A DNA stretch of 64,000 nt from Terfezia claveryi (GCA_015179025.1 WHUX01000117.1:1-64000); one strand, 5' to 3'; counted from the stretch's first letter, positions 35,778 to 47,846 are shown. Numbers and translations: made by a program. Notes: generated from the sequence alone by a model not told the origin.

Positions 35778-38726
35778 ATTATAGGCATTCCAATCCTTGA
35801 CTACTCCCTGTTTGGCCCCATTTTATTTTCAACTAATCTAAGTCATTCCTTTTATTATTCTCTATGCTATTTTTTGCTAGCATATACCCTATCTATAACT
35901 CTTCTTCCTATATTTACAAAAACTATATTGTCCTCTTTACTTTCCATTTTAATCCTTCTATCCTATCTCTTATCCTAGTAAACCAGTACCTTTTTCTCTT
36001 TTTTGACCTCTAAACCTAATACAAATATTAAGTTGCTCTGTATCCATTTCCTCTCCTTGTCAACTTAGGCTTCTCCTACTAAAACCAAATCTACTCCTTC
36101 TTCCCTACACTATTCTACAAATATATAGGTATTTATATTGCTTCCCCTTATATTTTAGTAAGCTACTTAGATACCCTTACAAGAGAGTAGGCCTTATAGA
36201 GGGGCCTTCTGCCTTCCCCTAGTCCTCTCTTTACTTTAGCTTAGCCCTACTCTTTTTTCTTATACTTTCTCCTAATAGAGTATATCCTTTCTTACTGACT
36301 ACCTTTTCAAAGCCTTTCTTGTCTACCTTCCTTCCTAGCTTTTTAACTATAGTTTTATTCGAGGCTGCCCTACTTATAGATCTACAATCCTGCCTAATGT
36401 ATCTCTATTCTTAGTAGTTGTAGCACTACACCTTATACCTCTAGTGTCCTAGTTGCTAGAGGTGGTTTTAATATTTAAAGGGCCTTCAGCCCCTTAAATC
36501 TATTAGTATTACTATTCTTTTACTAGCCTCCTATACTGTCTAGCCTTTTAAAACTATTGATATTGCTATTTTTTTAATACTAGCTTTTTATACTACTCTT
36601 TCTTATTCAAAAAAAGCTACCTTTCTTTTCTTACTATCTCACATAATCCTAGCCTTTACCAGCTTTATAGCCTCAGCTGCATCCACTATATTAAATATAA
36701 ATTCTATCACTCTAGCTTCCCTCCAAAGTTTGAGCATATACTTCTCTCTCCTTAAATCTTTATTTTCTTCCCTAAACTTTCTTACCAAAGCCTTCCTATC
36801 TCTAGCTAAGTTCATTAGGGCTAATAGAGTAATCATCTTAACAGATAAGCCCTCCTCAATCTATATATTCAGTATCTTATCAATATGGCCAAAAACCTAA
36901 ATCAACATCTCTCTTACCTCTCTTATAACTTTGAGAGGGTCAATATCTTAAGCTACTTTACCTACTGACTAGATTGACTTATTTGTAAACTCCCATATTC
37001 TAAGCTTTGCTATAACCACCTTAGCTATATGGTCTAACATAACTCCTGTAGTTCTTAGCAGTAGGTTAACCTTTATAACTGTAATTTCTAGCTCACTCTT
37101 ACCTTTTATATTGATTTCCTATTTAGGTCCTATTATAATCTTTACCATTTTGAGGATCTTCTTATTCTCTACCTGTCTAGACTTCCCTACCTTATTCTCT
37201 AGTAGTTATTTGGTTTCCTTTTCTATCTTCTCCTTCATAGCTCTAGTCTCTTTAATCTTCTGTCCCAATTTTATCAGCTTGTTTTTATTGAAAGCTGATC
37301 TGTCCTTTCTAGCTAGTTCCCCCAGTTCCTCCTTATATGTATCTCATGCCTTTCGTTGACTATTTCGAACTTTTTTAGCTTGGGCTACTACCTTCTTTAC
37401 TTCCTTTTAGGCCTTGAATTCTTTCTTCTTCTCAGCCTTTACTTCCTTTCTTTTAGCCTTAATCTTTTTCAGCTCCTTCTCTTTCCTTTTTTTCTCCTCT
37501 ACCCTCCCTTTTCTTACTCTAATAGTCTTTTGAACTTTCACCTACTTTTCTACTATTCCTACCCCGAATAATACTACTAAGAGGGCTAATTGTTCTTTAA
37601 TTTCCTTAAGCTCTAGTTCTAAGCCTTTAAAAGCACTAGGTCTAACTTCCAATATCTATTTTCAATAGTGTTCAGTCTCCATTACTACTAAAACATTTTC
37701 TAGATCCCCTTTAGCTAGCATATATACTGTTAGGGCTTTTTAGCCTCCCTTTCCCTTTACTATTCCATCTATATACTATTCCTCTTCAATACAGTTACCC
37801 CCTAAAATTACCAAGTTTCTAATAATATTAGCTTATTTCTTAAACCTTTAAGATCTCTCCTCTTTTTTAAGCTTAGCTAGCTTTTTTAATACCTTTGCAT
37901 TTTCTATAATAGCCTCTACTACTTCAAACTCAGTCCTGAGCTTATAGGTCTTCCTTTATAAGCTATACTTCTCCTTTCTACTAGTCTTCTCATCATTATC
38001 TTCTATATCCTTATCCTAGCCCTTGTCCTGACTATTATTTCTACTTTGGCCTTCTACTAATTCTGTAGGTAGCCCTTCTATCTCTTCTTCCGATAAGTCC
38101 TTAATAGCATACTTATTATTGTTCTGTATACAGGAGCTATCTAACCATTTCAGTAGCTCTTTAACATCCTCTGCCTAGTCTATTATTACTTAGGTTCCTT
38201 CCACCAACTTCTTTACTTAACTGTTTTGAAGCCTCTATATCAAAGAAGAAACTCCAAAGATATTTGTCTTAATATCTTTTAAGTCCTATAGCATTGCTGG
38301 CTCTATCATATCTATGCCTATCTCCTGCCTCCACTTTTCTAAAGATTTCATATCACTTAGTCTATGCTTCTTATTCTTCTTCCTTATATCTTTATTATGT
38401 GACATTTCCCCCTCCTCCCTAATCTTCTCTAACCTTGTTACCCCCTTTACCAGCTGCCCTTTATCAATATTCCTCTTGCCTTATGGTATAGTTAAGGTCC
38501 AATAGTATGCTATCCTAAACATCGTCCTCCCTATTACTTTTATTGGTCTAACTATAATACTCTCAAGTATCCTATCCTCTTTATTAGCTATTTGGTACTC
38601 TACTTTATACCCCTCCAGCTACCTATTAACTGCTCTATCCTAGATAGCAACTATCTTAGCCAATATCTTAACCACCCTTTCTATTGAAGATTTATCAATT
38701 ACCCTAATTAGCTCTTCCTCTTTCCT
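35778..38726 (-). pseudogene. LINE-like (Tad-type) relic: ORF1 and start of ORF2 endonuclease
   Basis: On the minus strand, continuing from 45130 across element C. A long Lys/Glu-rich coiled-coil-like ORF1 relic runs about 38720-36600; an open piece is 36836-36639 with LARDRKALVRKFREEN. A CCHC-knuckle relic CYNY.E.RYIRQDC lies at about 36420-36375. Then an ORF2 start resembles the apurinic endonuclease of LINEs (REEGVDLVLVGEA.VDKERK, about 36115-36050). Homology to Tad-type elements is inferred from order and motifs. It is truncated at 35778. Many stops, so it is dead. Confidence 0.5.
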
Positions 38727-39246
38727 TGTAACGATGGCTCTGGAGACAAGGCGACCAAGGGGTACGCCGGGGCAAGGGCAAGGCTAGAGTAACATACACA
38801 CATGTAGGAATGCTACATGTGTGACTAGGGGGAAAGGCTAGGACGGGGGCAGGGGCGAGGGTGAGGGAGGCAGAGGGCAGGGGATATGAGACATGTGGAG
38901 GCAGTTGCCACGTGTGTCAGGGGAGGCAGCTGCTGCGCTGCAGAGTTTTTTGTATGGGATAGGGGTGTGCACAAGGGAGGTGCACAAGCGCTGGGAGAAG
39001 CAAGGTCCTGTATTAGGTATACAAGACGTTGGATGGGGATCCAATGACAGTACGAGGGACAGGCTCTATATATACATAACTCGGTCAGGGCAATGGGGGA
39101 AATAAGCTTCCCTATCTCGGAAGCCAAGCAAGGTAACGATAACTATAACCCATCACCTGCGATCGCAGGTGATGACAAAGACAACAATGGCAATGACCCA
39201 TCACCTATGATCGCAGGTGATGGCAACTGAACACACGGTTGTTACA
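38727..39246 (-). repeat. Element C 3' LTR with long palindromes
   Basis: 520 bp; on the minus strand TGTAACAACC...CCATCGTTACA. It holds a perfect 24-bp palindrome at 39151-39174 (half-site CATCACCTGCGA) and a near-perfect second copy at 39199-39222, 48 bp apart. Near the other end is a hairpin CACATGTAG..CTACATGTG. The D/F LTRs have a different start hairpin instead. Confidence 0.95.
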
Positions 39247-39399
39247 CTATTCCCCCTTTAGGCTGGAGCTCCAGTGACTAGGAGGCCTGGGCACGATAAC
39301 CGGCAAAATCAACAAAGAAAACAACAACAGGGGTAGAAACAAGAACCCCAACTCCAAACAATAACAAGAGTGCAAAAGGTCTGACATCATTCAACTGGG

Positions 39400-40830
39400 C
39401 GAGGCTTCCTGTAGTATTGCTGGTGGAACAGGGTAACCAAATCCTGCGTATTCTCCAAGTCCTCTGCGGGTTGCCAAGTAGCCTCCTCATCCCCCAGCCA
39501 TTTGACCTTATACTACAAATGCCCATACCTCTTCCGCGAGTCTAGTACCTCCTCAACCTCCCATTCCTCCTCACCTTCGATTACCACAGGAGGGGGTGGG
39601 GGGTGTTTCTGTCCTGGAAGAGGGTCCTCTGCGGCGGGCTCGATCTCGGAGACATGGACAACCAGGTGGCGTTTGATGTCCTTGGGGAACCTCAGTCGAT
39701 AGGCATGAGTGCCCACAGCGGCCAACACCTCGAATGGGCCCAAGAACTTGTGGTCAAGTTTGTGAGATGGCTGCTCTGTCCGGAAGTGCTGGCTGGAGAG
39801 CCACACCTTGTCCTCTGGCTGGTATCTGGGGGCTGGCAGCCGTAATCCATTGGCATACTCAGCTTTCCTGGCTTGTGCATATCCCAGCTCGGCTTTTAGG
39901 GTACGGTAGAGTTCAGCGATCTCAACCGCGAACTTCTTAGCTGGGGGGTGGGCTTTTTGCAGAGGCGCCAAGGCATCTACGAACTGGGGGTGCCAACCGT
40001 AGTTAGCCAGGAAAGGCGAGGTTTTGGAGGATTCCGAGAACTAGTTGTTCGCGGCAAACTCGCAGGTGGCCAGCAACGAAACCCAGTTATCCTGCTGGTA
40101 ATTGACAAAGGCCCGCAGGTAATGCTCCATAATGGCGTTCATCCTCTCTGATTGGCCGTCCATCTAGAGGTGATATGCTGTAGACAAATGCACTTTAACC
40201 CCCAACAGTTCGCAGAATGCTCTCCAAAAGTCCGAGGTGAACTGAGGGCCACGGTCAGACACAATGGATTCAGGGAGCCCGTGGTACCGGAACAGGTTGT
40301 TGAGGTAGAGGTTGGCCAGCTCCTGAGCAGAACAGGTATCCCGACAAGGTACAACATGCCTCATCTTTGTCAACCAGTCTACCACTATCAGGATGGCGTT
40401 GAACCTCGAGTCTTCCGGCAATCCCGTCATGAAATTCATAATAGGGTGCAGCCAGGGCCGATCCGGGATATCCAGGGGCTTCAAAGTACTATATGGGGCG
40501 TGGCGGACAGGCTTGGCACATTTGCACATATGGCAATTCCCTATGTACCGCTCCATGTCCTTCCACTGGTCAATCCAAGTATACTCCCTAGACAGAAGCT
40601 CTAATGTCTTGGCCACTTCAGTGTGACCTGCCACCAAAGTGTCGTGGTGCTCCTTGATCAGTCTCAGCCTTAACCCTCCTCTTCTGGTATATAGAGCCAT
40701 TCACGGTGGTATAGGAGGCCCTCCTGGATGGTACATTCAGCCAGGGAGATCTTGGGGTGGCGGCGCTGGCCGGAATCCACTGTAGTAGTGATTTCCTTGG
40801 CCAGGGGGTTGTCCTCATATGCCTGTCTCA
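39400..40830 (-). pseudogene. Element C integrase and chromodomain
   Basis: 40700-40164 is open: LRLRLIKEHHDTLVAGH, CHMCKCAKP, VVDWLTKMRH, SDRGPQFTSDFW, stopping at a TAG in [12 protein letters not shown] (CAG expected). 39971-39513 is open: ALAPLQKAHPPAKKF, EDKVWLSSQHFRTEQ, GTHAYRLRFPKDIK, then the chromodomain EEEWEVEEVLDSRKRY, interrupted by a TAG before YKVKWLGDEEATW. All stops fit CAG or TGG turning into TAG. Confidence 0.9.
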
Positions 40831-40999
40831 CCAGTTGTCAGAGGTTGGCTCCTGCATCAGCCTTAGCTTTAGCTTCCACATCAGCTTCCGCATCAGCTTC
40901 CGCATCAGCTTCAGCTTCGGCTAGGACGTTAGCTACTAGATCAAGGTTTTCGGGCTTCAATACCACCTGATTTTGGTATTTTAGCCTTTCATCCCCCCC

Positions 41000-43053
41000 T
41001 TAGGGAGATCTCCTGATCTCCGGGTTAACGCATCAGGCTTGCCACCAGCCTTTCCGGAACGGTATTTAATCTTAAAGTTGAACCGAGAGAGGAATTCCGA
41101 CCACCTAGCCTGCCGTCAGTTGAGCAGCTTGGTGGTTGTGAAATACACAAGGTTTTTGTGATCAGATAATACCTCGATAATCCCCTTAGCTGACTCCAGG
41201 TGTGGCCTCCACTCCTCGAATACCCTTACGATGGCCATCAACTCCTTGTCATAGATCTCGTAATTGCACTCAGCCGGGGAGTGCTTTTTCGAGAAGTAAG
41301 CCACTGAATGGAGGATGCTATTTTCGTCGTTCTGGGACAGGATTCCCATGGAAACATAGTCGGAAGCATCAGTTTCGACGACATATTCCTGGTCAGGGTT
41401 GAAATGAGCCAGTATCGGTGTGGAGCAGAAGGCTTCCTTGAGGTTCTGGAAGGTCAACTGGGCTTCTGGACTCCAGTCGAAGCACTGGTCTTTTTTGGGC
41501 AGGGCTGTGAGGGGGGCCACAATCTTCGAATACCTTAGAATGAACCATCAGTAGAAGTTGGCGAACTCCAAGAAGGCTTGAATATCCTTGAGATTTGCTG
41601 GGATTTGCCATTCCTGGACAGCGGCAACCTTCGCAGGATCCATCCAGATACCTTCCATAGTGATGATTAACCCCAGATACCTGACCTCCTGCATATGAAA
41701 CTCGCACTTCTCAGGCTTGATGTACAATCCGGCTTGCTTCAGTCTTTCCAGCACTTGTCGGATATGGACCTTGTGCTCTGCCAGGGTGTCTGAATAGATT
41801 AGGATATCGTCAAGGTAGGCCGTGCAGAACACATCCAAGAAGTCTCATAGGGTATCATTAATAAAGTGCTAGAAAGAGGCCGGTGCGTTGGTTAGGCCAA
41901 ACGGCATCACATTATACTCAAAATGGCCATATCGTGTCCGGAAGGCTGTTTTCCATTCCTCTCCCTTAGCAATTCGTACCAGGTTGTATGCTCCTCTCAA
42001 ATCCAATTTGGTGAACCACTTTGCCTTGGAAAGCCTGGCTAATGTCTCTTGGATTAGTAGTAGGGGGTACCTATTTTTTACCATTATCTCGTTTAGGCCA
42101 CGATAATCAACACACAACCGAAGGGAGCCATCCGATTTCTTCACGAACAGTACTGGAGCACCCGCTGGTGAGGAGCTATGGTGAATGAAGCTCTTGTTGA
42201 GATTTTCTTCCAAGTACTTCTTCAAGGCTTCCAGCTCTACACGGGACATTCCATAGAGGGGCCCATAGGGGGGGGTTTTACCTTCTATCAGCAGGATAGT
42301 GTGGTCGTATGGTCGGTGGGGTGCGAGCTTCTCCGCGGCCTTTTCCGAGAACAGGTCAATGAACTCGTAGTATTCGTCTGGAACCATGGATTTCTACTCC
42401 CCCTTAGACCTTGTCTTGTTGATTTCCAGGTTTACGTCATGTATGGAGAGGGCATGCGCCTTCAGCTTGTGCCTCCTAGTGAGGTAGGCAAAAGCCCCGG
42501 CTCCAATGAAGTTGATATTGAGGGGTTTTGGTGAGGGGGTTTCAGTAACCATCTGGCTAGGGTCTTCTACCGGGGGTGGTAGAGCACACAGCCCTTTAAT
42601 GGCAGTCCTTGGGGCACCACAGTGCTTCTTACAATACCCACTATTGAAATTCAAGGTGTAAGAGCCAAAGCTAATGGAGACATCATGCATTCGGAGCCAC
42701 GGGATCCCCAGAACAATAGGGTATTTGAGCTTGGTCACAAACATCAGGAGACTTTCTGAGTGGTCTCCAATGGCACTGGGCAAGTATGCGAGGTCGGTAA
42801 TAGCCCCGGAAGAGATAGGGCGGCCATCAATGATATTGAGAAGGCTGGGGGTCTTTAACTTGGAGGTTGGTATGGAATTTTTACTGACAAAGGTCTGATA
42901 AATGAATGCAATTCCCGAAGCACTACAATCTATGAGAGCTGATGTTACCACTGTTTTACTATTGAATTTAATAGTTATTGGTACTACAAAATGCTCGCCA
43001 AACAAGTGAGATTCATCAACAGATATAGGTGCAGGCAAAGAAAACGCAGACAA
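41000..43053 (-). pseudogene. Element C protease, reverse transcriptase and RNase H
   Basis: 43053-42394: protease with ALIDCSASG (Cys-Ser in place of the usual Ser/Thr-Gly), ending at TAG for W in KGEWKSMV. 42387-41869: RT start, [26 protein letters not shown] (Trp intact, unlike D), [12 protein letters not shown]. 41838-41548: palm with [10 protein letters not shown]. 41520-41116: RNase H with [26 protein letters not shown]. Breaks are TAG or TGA at expected CAG, TGG or CGA/CGG codons. Confidence 0.9.
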
Positions 43054-43094
43054 AGATAAATAGCTCTGGGCAGGTCCCTTGCTAGTGTCAGTAA

Positions 43095-44267
43095 CTAGGC
43101 AAGGGACTCCCCTTTTCCCGATTCTTCAACCTCTTCTATCCTTGATTCAGATATGGCATGGGTAGCCAGGGATCGGTTCTTGCGAAGGGGACATGCTACG
43201 ATGAAGTGGTCCCCCTTGCCGCATGCGATGCACAATCTATTGTTGCGGCAGCGATCCCTTTCCCCCTGAGTGAGTCGGGGTCTTCCTGAGGATAGGTCCA
43301 TTAGGGTGGCTCCCCCAGCTACCATAGAAGGGTATGCTGCCTTACCTGGGTCAGGTGGGTTCTAGGTATTCTGATTCTGGGGGCAGGGCTGTGATGGATG
43401 CTGGGGGTGTTGATTCCGGGCATGTTGCATCCCTAATCTGGCTGTTCTTTGTTCCACCTGCGAGGCCAAGTCGATGAGTTCCACAAGAGTTTTTGCTGGA
43501 GACAGAATAAGGTGCTTTTTGATCTCGACACTAAGGCCCTCTTCGAACTGTTCCAGTTTTACCTGGTTGTTCCATGGTATCTCTGCCGCTAGCCTCGAGA
43601 ATTCGGCCACATATGTCAAGAAGTCATTGCCTCGTTGTCTTAGGGCCCGAAGGGCTCTGGTTACTGTTCCTGCCGGGTCTGGATCTCCAAACGCCTGATC
43701 GAGGATAGGAAATAGTGCAGGAACGTATGCTAACTTGATACCAGAGTCTTGTACGTATGGTTGGACTTGGTCCAAGGCTTTATCCTCCAGGAGGCCATAC
43801 ACGTAGGCCAAGTGGTGTTGGACGGTGGGGAACTTTGCAGCATCCCCATTTAGCTTGATATTGATCGAGTTCTTTCAAGGTTTGAGGCGGGAGCTTTCGC
43901 CCTTGAATTTCGGTGGAGTGGGGAGGTCCTGTGTTTTGGGGGCCTAAGGTGCCTGATTCCCAGGGTTTATGGTGTCCAGGGCCCTGGTTAGGGTTTGGAC
44001 AGTCCTCTTTTCATTGACCAAGTCCTTCTGGCAGGATGTAAGGTCCTCTGTGAGTATTGTGATTTCATCTTCGGCTCTGGCTAGTTTCTGTTAGGCTTCA
44101 CGTATAGCTGCTTCTAGTTGCAACCCCATGGTGTCCGCAGTGAGGTAAATGTCGATGCTGGTGTTGCGATAGTTGTCGAAGTCGGTCTGATTTTTTGGGA
44201 TTGGCAGTACTTGCTAGGCTTGGAACCTAGCTCCTGGGAGCGTAGGAGTGGTTTCTTGACTTGCCAT
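43095..44267 (-). pseudogene. Element C gag
   Basis: Starts MASQETTPTLPGARF at 44267. Same frame to the stop at 43095 if about five internal TAG/TGA codons are read through. Capsid: LPTPPKFKGE, VYGLLEDKALDQVQPY, LDQAFGDPDPAGTVTRAL, FLTYVAEFSRLAAE. Zinc knuckle CIACGKGDHFIVAC near 43220. The longest open part is 43811-43362. Homologous to D's gag but with no frameshift, so the two copies decayed in different ways. Confidence 0.9.
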
Positions 44268-44306
44268 AATGTGTATGTACCAGTTGGTCAGGGTGATCCA
44301 ACGTAG

Positions 44307-44826
44307 TGTAACGATGGCTCTGGGGACAAGGCGACCAAGGGGTACGCCGGGGCAAGGGCAAGGCTAGGGTAACACACACACATGTAGGAACGCTACGTGT
44401 GTGACTAGGGGGAAAGGCTAGGATGGGGGCAGGGGCGAGGGCGAGGGAGGCAGAGGGCAGGGGACACGAGACATGCGGAGGCAGTTGCTGCGTGTGTCAG
44501 GGGAGGCAGCTGCTGCACTGCAGAGTTGTTTGTATGGGATAGGGGTATGCACAAGGGAGGTGCACAAGCGCTGGGAGAAGCAAGGTCCTGTATTGGGTAT
44601 ACAAGATGTTGGATGGGGATCCAATGACAGTACGAGGGACAGGCTCTATATATACATAACTCGGTCAGGGCAATGGGGGAAATAAGCTTTCCTATCTCGG
44701 AAGCCAAGCAAGGTAATGATAACAATAACCCATCACCTACGATCGCAGGTGATGACAAAGACAACAATGGCAATGACTCATTACCTACGATCGCAGGTAA
44801 TGGCAACTGAATACACGGTTGTTATA
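44307..44826 (-). repeat. Element C 5' LTR
   Basis: 520 bp, same ends and palindromes as 38727-39246. Followed by target duplication TTCCT (44827-44831). Confidence 0.95.
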
Positions 44827-45130
44827 TTCCTAAAGTCTTTCTCAGCTTAAAAGATATACCTACACTAGTCCCCCTTACTCTACCAGTTCTCTCTTGCTAA
44901 TACTATATTTTACTAGAGTCTGCTCAAGGGCCTTTCTACCCCTCTCTTCCAACTCTACAATTCCTACTCAGCTAGTCATATTCTCTAGTATATACTACCT
45001 CCTTTCTTTTACCCTCTTCTTACTACTAAAATTGAAAAGCAGCTTACAGTTACCTTTGTCCTAGTCCTTAATGAGGCCATAGATAATACCCCCAAAGGAT
45101 GGTACCAAAATTACAGAAGTTGACATATCT
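44827..45130 (-). pseudogene. LINE-like relic, ORF1 start (separated by element C)
   Basis: The minus strand begins MSTSVILVPSFGGIIYGLIKD-like (about 45124) and runs, with stops, through LEERGRKALEQTLVKY to 44827. It then continues at 38721 after element C and one TTCCT copy are removed. Confidence 0.45.
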
Positions 45131-45869
45131 GTTAGCTCTCTATATTTTTGAAAATTTCTATGATATAATTATTGCTATGATAACAATCTATGTATTATAC
45201 AAAAACTTTTAACTTCTAGACTAGGCAGCCAGACTAACTTGAGTTGGGACAGTTATAATATAGATTAGTTAAAGGGAGAAAACCCCACTCTTGAAGAGTA
45301 AAATTTAGAGAACTTAACCCTTAGGAGATTCTGTAGCCTTGATTCTTAAAATTAGGAAAACTAGGCCAGCTTACTCGTGAGAGCTTGCTAAATAGTTTAA
45401 ACTTTTTTATGATATTGTAGATATTCTAAGTGGTAAGATAGTCTAAGCTCTTAGTCCTTAGATATTGATATTATAGCATTTTATATTGAGTACTCTCTAT
45501 AAGACACTTCTTAAAGTTTTAAAACATATACTATTTACATAACTAGTGAAATAATTATGGCATTGTTTCTTATAAGCTTTTAATTATTCCTTTACTCTAG
45601 TCTATAATAATCACTTTTAGAGGTAGATAATGGCTAGATCAGACCTACTCATCTAACTTTATGTAAAAAAAGTTAAAATCTTTACCACTCTTAGCTCAAA
45701 TAAAGTTAAATCTAGTAGAAAAGGTTTCACTAGTATTCATAATTCCAACAAGATAAGCAAAAGGCATGCAAAGTTAGTTATTACTGAAAGTTGCATCACT
45801 TTTAAGAAGAAAGTCTAATATAAATCATTAACATAAATAAATTTGCTTAGGGCTGATAAATAGCATTTG
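45131..45869. other. AT-rich spacer
   Basis: No gene or repeat structure recognised. TA-rich with stops in all frames. Confidence 0.4.
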
Positions 45870-46889
45870 CTCTAAATGACATACAACAATAGTTTGTTTA
45901 ACCTATTCACTCTATCTAGTTCTTGTATAAAATTCTGCTTTTGTCAAAGCTATAAGCATCTGCTCAATAAGATCTGCTAGAGTTTGTAGTGCATCTATTC
46001 GCCTTGTATTATAGAATGTCTTAGGATCTAGAAGGCAGCTAGGTTGTGTCTGAAATTGAAGGTATTCATTATAGCTTGCTCCAGCAAACTGGAAGTTTGC
46101 TGCTTCTACTAGCTGCTTTTGATAGTTTATATCTTGTCACTTATGTTTTGGATAGATAGCGGCTGTATTTTCAACCTCCAATTGATGTGTATGTATTAGA
46201 TTCTTTATAGTCAAAACCTATCCCTTTTTTCCTCCCCCTGCTCTATTATTAACTTTCTTAAAATAGAGAAAGCATATCTACTTACAGTCCTTAGCTCAAG
46301 ATTTTATGTCTCATGTTCGCTCCTCAAGCAGAAGCTGCTGAGTATTCCATGGCTTACCATAGTGAACACAAAGATACTCAATCTACCCTTTCTTTTCTGA
46401 ACCACTGCCAACTACAATAGCAAATCCTGTATACATTATATAGTTCTGAAGACGGTAGTAGGTATCATTTGGAAATGCGTATTGTTCTCTAGTTATTAGT
46501 GCTTATTGATGCAACTTTGAGATTTCATCCACCATGTTTGTCTAGCAGGTAGCAGCCTAGTACTGTAGACTCACTCTATTCTTATTATAGCTGTTATTGT
46601 TATAGCTGTTGTTGTTGTAGCTGTTGTTGTTGTAGCTATTGTTATAGCCAGCCATAGTTCTTATTGCAGTAGATAGGACTTATATAATCACCAAACAGGT
46701 AGAAAGTACTTGTCCCAGGCTAGAGGAACTTTCTATCTGTCTGGAGTTAGTCCAAGATGCTGCTTTGGAGGGTCTAGTAGGGATAAAATTTTCAGGAGTT
46801 AGCACTCCAGTTTCTCTGTATGCAAGATTAGAACCTGCCCAACTATGGGTATAGACTTCAAAATAAAAACAAAAATGAATATCATACAC
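45870..46889 (-). pseudogene. MULE-type transposase relic with FAR1-like DNA-binding domain
   Basis: From about 46655 the minus strand reads MAGYNNSYNNNSYNN, an Asn/Tyr repeat encoded by GTTGTTGTTGTAGCT units. It continues as YRLQNYIMYTGFAIVVGSGS, LCVHYGKPWNTQQ, EERT.DIKS.AKDCK.ICF, VLTIKNLIHTHQLEVEN, with TAG stops. The spacing Phe...Lys-Arg-Tyr-Cys...His-x-His matches FAR1/WRKY-GCM zinc domains at the N-terminus of Mutator-like transposases (family knowledge). An open part at 46889-46680 is in the same frame upstream. The catalytic core is not present. Confidence 0.5.
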
Positions 46890-47345
46890 TTCGCTTCTAT
46901 GTCCAGCTTCCTTATAGCCTGTAAATTGCCTGTAACTGCCATGTAGGTAGCCTTTGCAATACTCAGAGTCTCTATTCCTAGAATTAGATTATCTTGAATG
47001 GGTAATTAGCCATATATATTCAAGCTTCATATTCAAGCTTCAAGTAGCCTAGGGTTGGCTTACTATTTACATCCCTCACAAGCCTTTCTTAACAACTCTT
47101 TAACTCATTATCTGATATTAACCTTTGCCTTTTGGCATCTATCGTGTATGCAACTTATTAGCACTATACCCTTGTCCGGCATAAGCTATCTGCGCTCATA
47201 AATTTCTTTTTTATTAAAATAAAAAAAAGGAAAAAAACGGGAATATTATAGACCAGATGGCCTATACATAAGGAATTTTTTGCCAAAATGAAAATCTTAA
47301 GCAAATGGTAGAATTAGCCAACTTTGCTACTCATCTTACATTTCT
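46890..47345. other. AT-rich flank of the giant hAT element
   Basis: Nothing recognised. A poly-A/T rich patch lies at 47200-47250. Confidence 0.4.
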
Positions 47346-47353
47346 AAAGTCCT
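47346..47353. other. hAT target-site duplication, left copy
   Basis: AAAGTCCT; partner GAAGTCCT at 59928-59935 (7 of 8 identical). Confidence 0.75.
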
Positions 47354-47515
47354 TAGTATGCGCCACGGGGCGAGTACAACTCGGACCTGGTCACCAAGAC
47401 CCGCCTTGGCGAGCGAGTTTTGGAGTTTCAACAACTCGCCGAGTCGGCTTTCCTGTCCTACAACTCGACTCGCGATTAATCGGTGATCTACAGATTACTC
47501 GCCAAGCCTACCCTG
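47354..47515 (+). repeat. Left terminal/subterminal inverted repeat of the hAT element
   Basis: Begins TAGTATGCGCCACGGGGCG, ends with the 34-bp block (47473-47506). In between, ACTCG/CGAGT occurs about nine times in both orientations, a clustered subterminal motif of the kind hAT transposases bind (inference). Confidence 0.85.
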
Positions 47516-47642
47516 TTTTCTTTTTTTTTTTTATTGTTTTGTCCCAACTCTTCTATAATCTCATCACGTTTAACACCCTCATTCCATTCTCCTATATCTT
47601 GGTTGTCTTTGTATAACCGATTCTTTCTACCTTCACGGGTTG

Positions 47643-47846
47643 CTTGCACAGTGCCAGATTGCTTGTCTCGTATTCCTTGCACTATCACGGATTGTATGCA
47701 CTGTGCCCGATTGCCTGTCACAGATTCCTTGCACTGTCACGGATTCCTTGCTTCTTTCCCTATGCCAGATTGCCTGTAACGGATTGGTTGCACTGTTACG
47801 GATTGCTTGCACTATCACGGATTGCTTGCACTGTCACGGATTGCTC
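47643..47846. repeat. TGTCACGGA array 1 (left subterminal)
   Basis: Seven copies of TGTCACGGATT-type words (some TATCACGG, TGTTACGG), spaced by TGCTTGCAC-like sequence. Orientation is opposite to the right-end array (59515-59702). Lies just inside the left inverted repeat. Confidence 0.85.

Larger units (their letters stand above)
38727..44826 (-). mobile_element. Ty3/Gypsy element C (family 2, minus strand), 6,100 bp
   Basis: LTRs of 520 bp at 38727-39246 (3') and 44307-44826 (5'). Target duplication TTCCT at 38722-38726 and 44827-44831. Same gene order as element D, with TGGATC primer-binding candidate next to the 5' LTR and purine tract AAAGGGGGAATAG next to the 3' LTR. It inserted into the LINE-like relic. 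Unlike D it has few frameshifts; its damage is mainly premature stops at Gln, Trp and Arg codons. Confidence 0.95.
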
